From assembly GCA_964533185.1 (NCBI GenBank), contig CAZHLD010000002.1, positions 62,001 to 126,000 on the forward strand: 64,000 nucleotides of DNA, in the 5' to 3' direction. Each line of letters begins with the position of its first letter. The first letter of the stretch is position 1. Under the pieces are notes generated by a model. The model was not told where the DNA came from, did no database searches, and worked only from the letters and a program-made list of their open reading frames with translations. The stretch comes from CAZHLD01 sp964533185 (lineage in GTDB: Bacteria > Acidobacteriota > Terriglobia > Acidiferrales > UBA7541). Below are positions 17,825 through 26,804 of this stretch, piece by piece. Position numbers and translations under genes: made by a program.

Positions 17825-18980
17825 GGTAGTGGGCCAGTTTCTGAATAGGGCGTTTTTCAGGCGCAACCCATTACGTGTTCGGAAGGCTGTTCTCAACAAG
17901 AATCGGCCAATCGCGGCCATATGATCATTCTTTCCGAGATAGGGACCTCCGGGGAGTAATTCGATTCGCCGAGCTACAAAGCCATCAATACGACACACCT
18001 GGTGTCTTCCGCAGATACGTATTGCCAGTTAGCTGTTTGAGCATGAAGTCCGCCACATCAGCTCGGGAGATCTTTGCCGTGAAGAACCAGTGGCCAATGG
18101 TCATCCCATCTCGATAGACGCCTCTTCGCGGTCCATTTGTGAGGGCAGCGGGTCGCACAATCACCCACTCAAGCAAGCTGTCTTTGATGATCCTCTCCTG
18201 AACCTCTTTGTCCGCAAAAATATTCCGTAGCAATAGTGGAATTAAAATAAAATTGTAGAGAAATCCCAACTGCCCTTTGCTATCGCCGATGCCGAGCGAA
18301 GACTCGCAGACGAAGCGCTTGACGCGATGCTTTTGCATTGCTTGGATGATATTCCCGGTGCCGTCGGAGAGAGTGGTTTTCTTCCGTGAGAAGATCATCA
18401 ACGCGAAGACCGGCACGCCAGCTCGAACAAGCCACGCAAATAGCTTGGATAACGGCACAACCGCGGCGAACACCTGGCAAATGATCGCAATAATGACGAT
18501 CGCTCCCGTGCGCACTCTTATGCCGAGAGTCGACAGCACAGCCTCTTGACCGTTGATCGCCGCCTCGACGGAGTCGTAGTTCGAGATGTTCCCTTTCACG
18601 ACACTCAGATTCTTGTGTGTGGTTCGGACTTTCGTGGGGTCGCGCGCAAAAGCGGTTACAAGGTGTCCCTGCCCCAGCGCCTGTTCCACCAGAGCTTGGC
18701 CTGTTCCGCCGGTCGCACCGAATATGAGCAATTTCACTGTGGTTGCCCCACCGCCATATCCCACTACTATCTACGAACAATCAGCCGGAAAGTATCGAAT
18801 CTTCTCGACTCGCGCTTTTTCTGCCGTCGTCTCCAGATCGATGGCCTTGTGCTCGCCGACTTCCACTTTCCAGGTGATTCTTGACGTGCAATCCCATTGC
18901 ACGAGCAATTTCATGGGCAAGGCAGCCCTCAGAGCGGATTGGGAATGAAAAGTCGCCTTCTCGGAAACTGGCCCACTACC
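17825..18980. mobile_element. Putative non-autonomous element bounded by 35-bp inverted repeats
   Basis: The left end 17825-17859 and the right end 18946-18980 are inverted copies, 28 of 35 bases identical, including 17 outermost bases that match perfectly (GGTAGTGGGCCAGTTTC). Immediately outside are near-identical 8-bp sequences. The 1156-bp interior has no transposase; its only gene is a reductase-like gene whose DNA is visibly richer in A and T than its neighbours. It sits between marR and an SDR gene. I do not recognise the repeat as a named IS family. Confidence 0.55.
17985..18737 (-). CDS. NAD(P)-binding oxidoreductase, atypical SDR, with hydrophobic insert
   Basis: The product (about 250 residues from the GTG at 18737) has a Rossmann start LLIFGATGGTGQALVEQAL with the GxxGxxG pattern, SVVKGNISNYDSVEAAINGQ, and VRPAALTNGPRRGVYR near the C terminus, as in SDR_a5-type NAD(P)H-binding proteins. 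Between AVLSTLGIRVRTG and LSDGTGNIIQAM lies a hydrophobic stretch (AIVIIAIICQVFAAVVPLSK and later VPVFALMIFS) that the usual soluble members lack, so it may touch a membrane. An in-frame GTG at 18764 would add nine residues; 18737 is preferred as the coding match begins there and GGTGGGG precedes it. Substrate unknown. It is the only gene inside the inverted-repeat element. Confidence 0.7.
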   Translation of the reverse strand: MKLLIFGATGGTGQALVEQALGQGHLVTAFARDPTKVRTTHKNLSVVKGNISNYDSVEAAINGQEAVLSTLGIRVRTGAIVIIAIICQVFAAVVPLSKLFAWLVRAGVPVFALMIFSRKKTTLSDGTGNIIQAMQKHRVKRFVCESSLGIGDSKGQLGFLYNFILIPLLLRNIFADKEVQERIIKDSLLEWVIVRPAALTNGPRRGVYRDGMTIGHWFFTAKISRADVADFMLKQLTGNTYLRKTPGVSY

Positions 18981-18988
18981 GAAAGCCT
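18981..18988. repeat. Right 8-bp flank of the inverted-repeat element
   Basis: GAAAGCCT directly outside the right inverted repeat pairs with GAAAACCT at 17817-17824 (7 of 8 identical). Confidence 0.4.
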
Positions 18989-18992
18989 CGCA

Positions 18993-19712
18993 CTAGGGCT
19001 TCTGCGTCGGGCGCAGGTGCACTTCGCTGATGAAACTCTGCGGGGCTTGCGTCACCAGCATGGCCACGGCATGGGCCACGTCTTCGGGACGAAGCATCCT
19101 GGCGGGATCCTTGCCCGTGTGCGGCGAGAAGTCCGTATTCACCGTACCCGGGCAGATGCTGCTGACGCGGATGCCGTATCCACGCAAGTCTTCGGCCATA
19201 CAGCCGGTCAGCCCCTGCAATCCCCACTTCGACGCGCAGTAAATGCTGCCGCCCGGGAAAGTATTTTGGCCGGCCAGCGAGCTGATGTTGATAATGTGGC
19301 CTGCGCGGAGGCGGATCATTCCCGGAACCACGGCCTGGCTGACCAGGAACACGGCCTTCAAATTGGTGTCAAATACAGTGTCCCAATCTGCTTCGGTGAG
19401 TTGCTGAAAGGGGCCGAAGACACCCGTGCCGGCGTTGTTCACCAGGATGTGGATGGGTCCGAAGGTTTTCTCAACCTCTTTGACCAGTGACTGGACCTGT
19501 TCGGGTTTCGTAACGTCGGCGACGATGGCCAACGCTTCGGTGCCCTCGCGGCGCAGGGAATCGGCTGCCTGGGTAAGAGTCTTCTCATTGCGCGCACACA
19601 GCGCCACGCGAGCGCCCATTCGTCCTAGCTGTCGGGCGATGGCCAGTCCGATGCCGCGGCTCGCGCCGGTGACCAGCGCCACTTGGTTGTTCAGGGGTTT
19701 GTGGTTGTTCAT
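18993..19712 (-). CDS. Short-chain dehydrogenase/reductase (classical SDR)
   Basis: A 239-residue classical SDR. The cofactor motif TGASRGIG is at about 15-22, NNAG at about 92-95, the catalytic Ser in INISSLAG at about 140-147, and YCASK with catalytic Tyr and Lys at about 157-161. ICPGTVNTDFSPHTG follows. The resemblance to 3-oxoacyl-ACP-reductase-like SDRs is general and the substrate cannot be told. The ATG at 19712 is preferred over the longer frame starting at 19754 because the Rossmann strand lies the usual distance behind it. Its stop is next to the inverted-repeat element. Confidence 0.85.
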   Translation of the reverse strand: MNNHKPLNNQVALVTGASRGIGLAIARQLGRMGARVALCARNEKTLTQAADSLRREGTEALAIVADVTKPEQVQSLVKEVEKTFGPIHILVNNAGTGVFGPFQQLTEADWDTVFDTNLKAVFLVSQAVVPGMIRLRAGHIINISSLAGQNTFPGGSIYCASKWGLQGLTGCMAEDLRGYGIRVSSICPGTVNTDFSPHTGKDPARMLRPEDVAHAVAMLVTQAPQSFISEVHLRPTQKP

Positions 19713-19960
19713 CCGTGCAACCCGGTGGGGCGACCATTCGCCGCACGACCTCATCTTAACATCTGAGCGTTTGCAACAGAGTAGAGGTCGCGGCTAGTTA
19801 CGTCGGGCGCTGCTGGAATCTTTTGAGGGAAACTCGCTTGCGCCGCATGGAGGGATTCCCTATAATCCCTCAGTTTTGTGCTTTGAGTGGCTCGATGCAA
19901 ACTGTCCGGGCAATTGTATCGTACAAGAATAAGGGAATTTGCCGAGGAGGCAGGAAGAAG

Positions 19961-21388
19961 ATGATGCGACAGTGGATGAAGGCGGGCGCGGGGCTAGCGT
20001 TGGTGGCGTCGTTGGCGATCGGGGCCGCGCCGGCCGCGTGGGCCATGCCGCAAGAGGCGCAACAGCAGAAGCAGACCTACTCGCGCCAGGAGTACGACGC
20101 CTACAATGCCGCGGTCAATGAGAAGAATCTGCAGCAGCGGCTCAGACTCCTAGAAGAGTTCGTCACTAAGTATCCCAATGTATCCCCGGAGCTGCTGCTC
20201 CCTGCCTACCGCTCGTACGTCCTGACCTATAACGAGCTGCGGAACTTCCCTAAAGTGATCGAGTATGCAGACAAGATGTTGAGCTTTTCGACCCACCTCG
20301 ATGCGGCGGGCAAGGTCGAGCCACTTTACCTCCGCACCCTGGCATACAACAACTTGCCATATAACGAAAAGGATCCCGCTGCCCGTGAGCAGGCGCAAAA
20401 GGCCCGCGATGCAGCGCTCCAGGGACTGCAGGCGCTTAGCGCCCTGCAGAAGCCGGAGAATGTGACCGACGAGCAGTTTGCACAGAACAAGAAAGGCCCC
20501 CAGACGCTTTTCAACTACACCGCGGGCGTCACCGCGATGCGCACTAAGAACCCCAAGGCGGCGGTTGATTCCTTCAAGGCGGCCATCGTGCTTGATCCAA
20601 ACGGGGGTGCCGTCACGTATTTCCAATTAGGCGTCGCCAATCTGCAGACGGAGCCGCCCAATTACATGGACGCCTTCTGGGCGCTGGCGCGGTCGATTGC
20701 ATTGAAGGGGCCGGGCGAAGCTCAGGTTCGAAACTATCTGCGCAACCAGATGCTGCGCTACCAGCAGCCCTCCTGCGACAAGCTGCTCGACGCAGAGATG
20801 AACGAGCTGCTCACTCTGGCGGCCGGCTCGGCCGACCGTCCGGCCAGCTACAAGATCTACAGCTCGGCAGAGCTGGACGCTGCGCGCCAGGGCATGACTG
20901 TGCTTTCGGTGATCAACGATTTAAAAGCGGGCGGCGACAAGGCCAGGCTCATCTGGCTGGCCGCCTGCGGCCTAGAATTCCCCGACGTTCCCGGGAAAAT
21001 CATCGAGGTAATTGAATCCCCCGTCAAAGAGCTTGCGAGGGTGACAACGCCGGAGACACCCAGCAAGGACATTGCCCGCATTGTCTCGCCCACCACCATC
21101 TTGCTTAGGCTCTATCTGGGGGCTACGGATGAGGAGATTCAGGCTGCGACCACGCCGAACATGGAGGTCAAGGTGGTCGGTCAGCCCGAGGCCGCGCGGC
21201 TTCAGAAGGACGAAGGCGCCCGGTTTACAGGGACTCTGGCTTCCTACGATCCCGAACCGTTCATGCTGCACTGGGATAAGGCCAGGGTGAACGCCGAGGA
21301 CATACCGGTAGAGAAGCCGCAGCCCGGCAAACAGCCCGCGAAAAAAGCTCCGACGAAACGGCCTCCAGTCAAAAAGCCCGGCCGCTGA
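19961..21388 (+). CDS. Exported TPR-repeat protein of unknown function
   Basis: The 475-residue product starts with a signal peptide (MKAGAGLALVASLAIGAAPAAWA) after a strong GAGGAGG site. Residues 30-260 are helical with tetratricopeptide-like patterns, for example AAVDSFKAAIVLDPNGGAV and YFQLGVANLQTE. The middle part (about 300-430) has no motif I recognise. The C terminus is rich in Lys and Pro (QPAKKAPTKRPPVKKPGR). The function is unknown; exported TPR proteins often act as scaffolds in envelope complexes. It stands alone, with a terminator behind it. The longer frame from 19823 has no ribosome site. Confidence 0.75.
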   Translation: MMRQWMKAGAGLALVASLAIGAAPAAWAMPQEAQQQKQTYSRQEYDAYNAAVNEKNLQQRLRLLEEFVTKYPNVSPELLLPAYRSYVLTYNELRNFPKVIEYADKMLSFSTHLDAAGKVEPLYLRTLAYNNLPYNEKDPAAREQAQKARDAALQGLQALSALQKPENVTDEQFAQNKKGPQTLFNYTAGVTAMRTKNPKAAVDSFKAAIVLDPNGGAVTYFQLGVANLQTEPPNYMDAFWALARSIALKGPGEAQVRNYLRNQMLRYQQPSCDKLLDAEMNELLTLAAGSADRPASYKIYSSAELDAARQGMTVLSVINDLKAGGDKARLIWLAACGLEFPDVPGKIIEVIESPVKELARVTTPETPSKDIARIVSPTTILLRLYLGATDEEIQAATTPNMEVKVVGQPEAARLQKDEGARFTGTLASYDPEPFMLHWDKARVNAEDIPVEKPQPGKQPAKKAPTKRPPVKKPGR

Positions 21389-21403
21389 AACCTGCAAGAA
21401 TCA

Positions 21404-21446
21404 AAACGCCCCGGTCCGATATCCCGGATCGGGGCGTTTCTGTTTT
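21404..21446 (+). terminator. Rho-independent terminator after the TPR gene
   Basis: AACGCCCCG at 21405 pairs with CGGGGCGTT ending at 21439, the stem being extended inward by further pairs, and is followed by a T-rich run (TTTCTGTTTT). Confidence 0.85.
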
Positions 21447-21480
21447 CAGACCGGAGGCCTACGGTGACAACGAGGAGGCG

Positions 21481-21699
21481 TCAGAAATGGCGCCGGCGGT
21501 GTTCGAGCTTATAAAGACCGATCTTGCGGCTGAGCGTGTTGCGATGGATGCCCAGAATGCGCGCAGCGCGCGACTGGTTGCCGTTCGAACGGTCCAGCGC
21601 CCGCCTGATGAACTTCTTTTCGAATTCGGTGATCGCTTCGTCAAAGAGAATGCCGCGATCCACCATCTGGCCGATGAGAGCTTCGAGTTGATCTTTCAC
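21481..21699 (-). CDS. Small Fis-type helix-turn-helix protein
   Basis: The 72-residue protein has the Fis-type DNA-binding end seen in NtrC-family activators: ITEFEKKFIRRALDRSNGNQ, then SRAARILGIHRNTLSRKIG. There is no receiver or AAA+ domain, so it is a stand-alone DNA-binding unit like Fis. The GTG start at 21699 has no strong ribosome site. It lies 41 bases downstream of purC on the same strand. As a second protein tied to sigma-54 style regulation it could compete for activator sites, but this is speculation. Confidence 0.75.
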   Translation of the reverse strand: MKDQLEALIGQMVDRGILFDEAITEFEKKFIRRALDRSNGNQSRAARILGIHRNTLSRKIGLYKLEHRRRHF

Positions 21700-21740
21700 G
21701 TTCGCACGCTCCGCAGGGATACTTTGTTTGTGGCTCCCAC

Positions 21741-22625
21741 TCAGGCGAGCTCGTGACCCGTCAGTTTCCGGTAGGCTTCCCGGTATTTCGATTGCGTGGC
21801 TGCGACCACCTCACCGGGCAGTTCGGGCGCCGGCGGCTGCTTCGACCAGCCGATGCGCTCCAGGTAGTCGCGCACGTACTGCTTATCAAAGGAAGGTTGT
21901 CCCCGGCCCGGCTCGTAACTTTCCGCGGGCCAGAAACGCGAAGAATCGGGCGTCAGCGCCTCGTCGATCCAGAAAAGCTCGTCCTTGATCAGTCCGAACT
22001 CAAACTTCGTGTCTGCGATCAGGATTCCGCGCGGCTCGGCCAGCGCCACCGCGCGACGGTAAAGCTCCAGACTGATTTCGCGCACGCGCTCGGCCAGTTC
22101 CTGCCCGACCCGTGCGGCCGCCTCGTCAAACGTAATGTTTTCATCGTGGCCGGAGGTCGCCTTGGTCGCCGGGGTGAATATCGGTTCAGGTAAACGGTCG
22201 GACTCGCGCAGGCCCGGCGGCAGGGCAATTCCGCAAATATGGCCGCTTGTCCGATAGTCCTTCCAGCCCGACCCCGATAGATACCCCCTCACAACACATT
22301 CAATCGGAAGGGGTTGCGTGCGGCGGCAGAGCATCGCCCGGCCTTGAAGCTGTTTCCGGTAAGGCGCCAGCGGCCCCGTAAAATCGGTGGCCGTCAGGAC
22401 ATGGTTGGGAACCACCTCGCGAAGCGTTTCGAACCAGAAGAGCGAAAGCTGCGTGAGCACACGCCCCTTGCCAGGGATTGGCGTGGGCAGCACCACGTCA
22501 AACGCAGAGAGCCGATCCGTGGCCACGATCAGAAGGTCTTCGCCAACTTCGTAGAGGTCGCGCACTTTTCCGCGGGAACGAAGCTGCAGGGCGGGAAAAT
22601 CTGTCTGCCAGACGACCGCGCTCAT
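21741..22625 (-). CDS. purC: SAICAR synthetase PurC
   Basis: PurC joins CAIR and aspartate with ATP in purine synthesis. The protein (294 residues from the ATG at 22625) has RGKVRDLYEVGEDLLIVATDRLSAFDVVLP near the start, CVVRGYLSGSGWKDY, the aspartate and nucleotide region GILIADTKFEFG with IDEALTPDSSRFWP, and FDKQYVRDYLE. This is the longer PurC form common outside enteric bacteria. A GTG five codons upstream is an alternative start; neither has a clear ribosome site. It is upstream of the Fis-like gene and downstream of smc on the same strand. Confidence 0.95.
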   Translation of the reverse strand: MSAVVWQTDFPALQLRSRGKVRDLYEVGEDLLIVATDRLSAFDVVLPTPIPGKGRVLTQLSLFWFETLREVVPNHVLTATDFTGPLAPYRKQLQGRAMLCRRTQPLPIECVVRGYLSGSGWKDYRTSGHICGIALPPGLRESDRLPEPIFTPATKATSGHDENITFDEAAARVGQELAERVREISLELYRRAVALAEPRGILIADTKFEFGLIKDELFWIDEALTPDSSRFWPAESYEPGRGQPSFDKQYVRDYLERIGWSKQPPAPELPGEVVAATQSKYREAYRKLTGHELA

Positions 22626-22769
22626 TGAAGGAGAAGCCACAGGAAGTTTAGTCCCCCGAAGAGGGAGCGTATTCTAGCGCACGAAGTTGCAATGTCAACG
22701 GAGAAGAAAAAAAGAATGAGGAAAACTCTGTGAGCGGCGCGAAGCCAAAGGCAGTGAAGGAGTTCCGCG

Positions 22770-25700
22770 TCAGGCGGCGTTCGAAGCAACTGCTGCCTTG
22801 GCGTTTTTCTCTTCGGGCGTGGCGGTCTCTTCCCAGCGCACGGAGACGAGCTTGGAGACACCCGGCTCCTGCATCGTCACGCCGTAGAGCACGGGCGCCA
22901 TTTCCATCGTGCGCCGGTTGTGCGTGACGATGATGAATTGCGTCTGCGCGCTCATCTCGCCCACGAGTTTTGTGAAGCGGCCCACGTTGGCTTCGTCGAG
23001 CGGCGCGTCCACCTCGTCCAGGATGCAGAACGGGCTCGGCTGATAGCGGAAGATTGCAATTAGCAGCGCCAGAGCGGTCATCGCCTTTTCACCACCCGAA
23101 AGCAGCAGCACGTTTTGCAGCCGCTTGCCCGGCGGCTGCGCGACCACGTCGATGCCCGGCTCTCCCGAGCTGTCGGCTTCGGTCAGGCGCATCTCGCCGT
23201 GGCCCCCGCCGAACAGCGTGGAGAATGCCACCGCAAAGTTCGCATTGATAATGGCGAAGGCCTCTTCAAACTTCTGACGGGAGACCTGGTCCAGCTCCGC
23301 AATCGCCTGCTGCGTATCGGCAATCGATTGCAGCAGGTCGTCGCGCTCGCGGCTCAGAAACGTGAAGCGCTGCTCGCATTCGTTGTACTCCTCGAGCGCC
23401 ATCATGTTTACCGGGCCCATCGCCTCGATGCGCGCCTTCATCTCGCGGAAGTTGGTCTCGGCGGCCACAAGCTCTTCGCCAGTGAGCAGGGAAGTCTCCT
23501 GCGCAATCAAATCCTCTGGATGAACGTTCAGCTCGCTAAGCGAAGTTTGGCGAAGATGCTCGCGGTCGGCATCGTTGCGTGCGCGCTCGACCTCATGCCG
23601 GCTGCGCTCCTCGCGCAGATCGCCCAGCTTTTGGCGCGACACGCGCAGAGCGTCGTCCACCTCGACTGTGCGCACGCGCGCCTGCTCCCATTCCTGTTCG
23701 AGCTCGGCCTTGCGCAGATCCAGCCGTGCCTTCTCCTCGCGGAGCGCTTCGGCCTGCCGCTGTTGCTCGGCGGTCTGGAGGGCAAGCTCCTGCCGCTCCT
23801 GGATCAGAGTTGTCTGCTGCCCTCGCAGCGTGCTTTCCCTCCCTCGGACCTCGCGCTGCTCTTCTTCGAGCCGCGAGCGCAGCGATTCGGCGCTCGCCAG
23901 CCGTTCGGAGAGCGTTGCCATCTCTGCGCGCTGCCGGGCGATCTTTTCCTGCGTCGTTGTGATTTCCTGGCGGAGCTCAGTCAGCTTCTGGCCCAGCCGG
24001 GTCGTCTCTTCTTCGGCGCCGCTGCGTGAAAGGCTCGCAGCGGCGTGGCGCTCGCGGGCCTGTATCGCGCGAAGCTGCGCTGAGCGGGTCTCGTTGCGCA
24101 AGCGCTCGAGTTCCTTCTGGCAGGCGGCCAGCTCCATGCCCATCCGTACCAGTTCGGCGAGTGCCTGGTCACGCTGGTGCGTCATCGCAACCACGGCCTT
24201 TTCCGCCTCCATCTGCCGGGCGGTCGATTCTTCCAGCACGCGCTCGGTCGCGGAAAGGTCTTCCTCGATCCGCCGCAACTGGACCTGCGCCTCGGCCGTT
24301 TCCCGCTCGCGCTGGTGAATCTCGGTATCGAGCGCCCGCAGTTCGCGCTTCATTCCCAGCGGACCCGCTTCGGCGGGCCGGCCGCCGGTCACCATGCGCC
24401 CCTGGTACGTCGTACCGTCCAGCGTGACGAAGTGGAATTGCGGGTTCTCTGCCGCCAGTTTTTCAGCCGCCCCGGCCGTTTCCACCAAAAACGCGGACCG
24501 CAACCGCGGCAGGAACTGCTTCGCCGCCGCGCCCAGCGGGTCGCGGAACTCGACGAGCTTATCCATTCGCGAAACGACCGCATCGCTCGGGCGGAACAGG
24601 ATAATCGGTTCGTGCTCGGAGAGCTTCAGGTTGCGCAGCGAATCCACGAAAAACGTCGCGCGTCCTCCGACTTCCTCCCGCAGCAAGGCGATGCCGGCCC
24701 GCGCGTGGTCAAAGGTCTCCACCACGATGTATTCCAGCTCATCGCGGAGGAACTGCTCCACAGCGGCTTCGTACTGCTCTTCCACTTCAGCGTAATCGGC
24801 CAGAACGCCGACAGCGCGAAAGCCGCGCCCTTCGGCCGCACCATGCGAAGCGAAGAGTTTCTGCACCGCCTCGGCCGTGTAAGACCGGTCCTGCAGAATC
24901 TGTTCCAGTGACGCGCGACGCGCGCGCGCACCGGCCAGCGAATCGCGGGCAGAATCTGACCTGGCTTGTGTCTCCTGCTGGCTGCGGCGCAACTCGGCAA
25001 TGCGCGACTGCGTCTCGCGGACAGCCTGTTCTAGGCTGCGCGCGCGCCCGGCGCTGGCCTGCCATCGCACCTCGGCGCTTTCCGAGCGCTCGCGGTGCTG
25101 GAGCGATTCCTCAAGCAGTGCCTGCTCTTTGTTCTCGGCGACAGCCAGTGATTCGCTCATGTGCAGCAGCGCCTGCTCGGCCTGAGCCTGTTCGCCGTGG
25201 AGGCGCGTCAGCTCATCGCCCAGTTGGCCGGCTGCTTCGCGCAGCCCGATGATGCGGGCTTCCGTTTCCTGCTCTGTTGCGACGAGCTGCGCTGCCTGCT
25301 CGGTCAATTGCTGCAGAAGCGCCCCAATGCGCCGCGTCTCTTCTTCGACCGCAGCCATCGCCTGCCGGTGAGAGCTAACGCGCGCTCCAAGCTGCTGCGC
25401 CTGCGACGTGGTCTGCTCCGTCTCCCCCAAAAGCTGCCGGCTGCGCGCTTCGAGCTCGGCGGCCCGCTGGCGGTTGAAGCCGATGCGGTTTTCGGCGCGG
25501 TCCAGTTCCAGCGCCGTCTGCCCCAGCGAGTTCTGGTTTTGCCGCAGCTCGGCCTCGAGTTCATAAGTCCGCGCGCTCAGACGCTCCTGCTCGGTCTCCA
25601 TCTGTTCGAGTGCCTGGGTCTGTTGCGTTTCTGCGGCGCCGATTTCGCGAAGCAGGTTAGACAACCGCTCGGCTTCGAGGTCCAGTTCGCGCGCCTTGCT

Positions 25701-26579
25701 GCCCAGCACCTGCCGGACCAGTCCGCGCATCTGCTCACGGATTTCGGCATAGCGTCGGGCCTTCGAGGCCTGGCGCTTGAGCGACCCCAGTTGTTTTTCA
25801 ACCTCGATCAGGATGTCGTTCACCCTGGCCAGGTTAACCTTCGAGGACTCCAGCTTGGCCTCGGCCAGCCGCTTCTTGGTCTTAAACTTGGTGACGCCCG
25901 CGGCCTCCTCGATAATGGCCCGGCGGTCCATCGGCTTTGAGCTGAGGATCTGGCCGATGCGCCCCTGCTCGATGATGGCGTAGGAGTCCGGGCCCAGGCC
26001 CATACCCATGAAGAGCTCCTGGATGTCGCGCAAACGCGCGATGCGCCCATTGAGCAGGTACTCGCTCTGTCCCGAGCGGTACAGCCGCCGACCAATCACC
26101 ACCTCGCCGAGCCTGGTCTGGATGGCTGGCTTCTCCCTAGCGCGCTTCCTCTTGCCAAACCTGCTTTCCGGTTCTTCCTCGGCGCGTTCGGTTTCCTGTG
26201 CGGCCTCGGTATTGATTTCCTGAGGCGCTTCTGTGTCACCCTCAAGTGCCGGAGTCGCCGTTGCGACCTCCGTCCCGACGTTCAGGATGAAGCTTGCCGC
26301 CTCGGCCAATTCCGGGTCCTCAAGCGTGATCAGCACCTCGGAGAGACCCATCGGTGGGCGCTTGGCCGTGCCGTTGAAGATGCAGTCGGCCATGCGCTCG
26401 GCGCGGAGCGACTTGTGGCTCTGTTCGCCGAGCACCCAGGAGATGGCGTCCGCGATATTGGATTTTCCGCAGCCGTTTGGGCCGACGATGCAGGTGATCC
26501 CCGTGCCGCTGAAGGTGATCTGCGTCTTTTCGCAGAACGACTTGAAACCCACCAGTTCGACTTTGCGCAGCTTGAGCAA
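22770..26579 (-). CDS. smc: Chromosome segregation protein SMC
   Basis: SMC dimers organise and separate chromosomes by ATP-driven loop extrusion. The 1269-residue product has Walker A GPNGCGKS at about 33-40, two long coiled-coil arms, a hinge near the middle (GFRAVGVLADYAEVEEQYEAA), and the C-terminal LLSGGEKAMTALALL signature with Walker B FCILDEVDAPLDE. Residues about 100-157 form an extra segment rich in Glu, Ala and Thr (EINTEAAQETERAEEEPES), between strands of the N-terminal head that usually join directly; this explains the length above the usual 1170-1200. The TTG at 26579 is chosen because LKLRKVELVGFKSF is the usual beginning and GGAAAGGG precedes it; the frame stays open to 26738. 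Confidence 0.93.
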   Translation of the reverse strand: MLKLRKVELVGFKSFCEKTQITFSGTGITCIVGPNGCGKSNIADAISWVLGEQSHKSLRAERMADCIFNGTAKRPPMGLSEVLITLEDPELAEAASFILNVGTEVATATPALEGDTEAPQEINTEAAQETERAEEEPESRFGKRKRAREKPAIQTRLGEVVIGRRLYRSGQSEYLLNGRIARLRDIQELFMGMGLGPDSYAIIEQGRIGQILSSKPMDRRAIIEEAAGVTKFKTKKRLAEAKLESSKVNLARVNDILIEVEKQLGSLKRQASKARRYAEIREQMRGLVRQVLGSKARELDLEAERLSNLLREIGAAETQQTQALEQMETEQERLSARTYELEAELRQNQNSLGQTALELDRAENRIGFNRQRAAELEARSRQLLGETEQTTSQAQQLGARVSSHRQAMAAVEEETRRIGALLQQLTEQAAQLVATEQETEARIIGLREAAGQLGDELTRLHGEQAQAEQALLHMSESLAVAENKEQALLEESLQHRERSESAEVRWQASAGRARSLEQAVRETQSRIAELRRSQQETQARSDSARDSLAGARARRASLEQILQDRSYTAEAVQKLFASHGAAEGRGFRAVGVLADYAEVEEQYEAAVEQFLRDELEYIVVETFDHARAGIALLREEVGGRATFFVDSLRNLKLSEHEPIILFRPSDAVVSRMDKLVEFRDPLGAAAKQFLPRLRSAFLVETAGAAEKLAAENPQFHFVTLDGTTYQGRMVTGGRPAEAGPLGMKRELRALDTEIHQRERETAEAQVQLRRIEEDLSATERVLEESTARQMEAEKAVVAMTHQRDQALAELVRMGMELAACQKELERLRNETRSAQLRAIQARERHAAASLSRSGAEEETTRLGQKLTELRQEITTTQEKIARQRAEMATLSERLASAESLRSRLEEEQREVRGRESTLRGQQTTLIQERQELALQTAEQQRQAEALREEKARLDLRKAELEQEWEQARVRTVEVDDALRVSRQKLGDLREERSRHEVERARNDADREHLRQTSLSELNVHPEDLIAQETSLLTGEELVAAETNFREMKARIEAMGPVNMMALEEYNECEQRFTFLSRERDDLLQSIADTQQAIAELDQVSRQKFEEAFAIINANFAVAFSTLFGGGHGEMRLTEADSSGEPGIDVVAQPPGKRLQNVLLLSGGEKAMTALALLIAIFRYQPSPFCILDEVDAPLDEANVGRFTKLVGEMSAQTQFIIVTHNRRTMEMAPVLYGVTMQEPGVSKLVSVRWEETATPEEKNAKAAVASNAA

Positions 26580-26804
26580 GTGTGCCCTTTCCGGCGTTAT
26601 CCCTGTTCCCGTTTGTGCGGGCGGAGAGATACGCGTCCCGGTTCCCGATTGATCGGAGTCGTGCGACACGAACGTTGGTGGGTCGTCGTGCAGTGGCCCA
26701 GCCGCCTGGCGCTTGGATAGGCGGTTACAGGTGAGCATTCTACTGTGCCCCGCGCCGCCTTGTAAAGCGCAGCCTTACTGTTTGTGTTTTGAGCGATACA
26801 GTGC

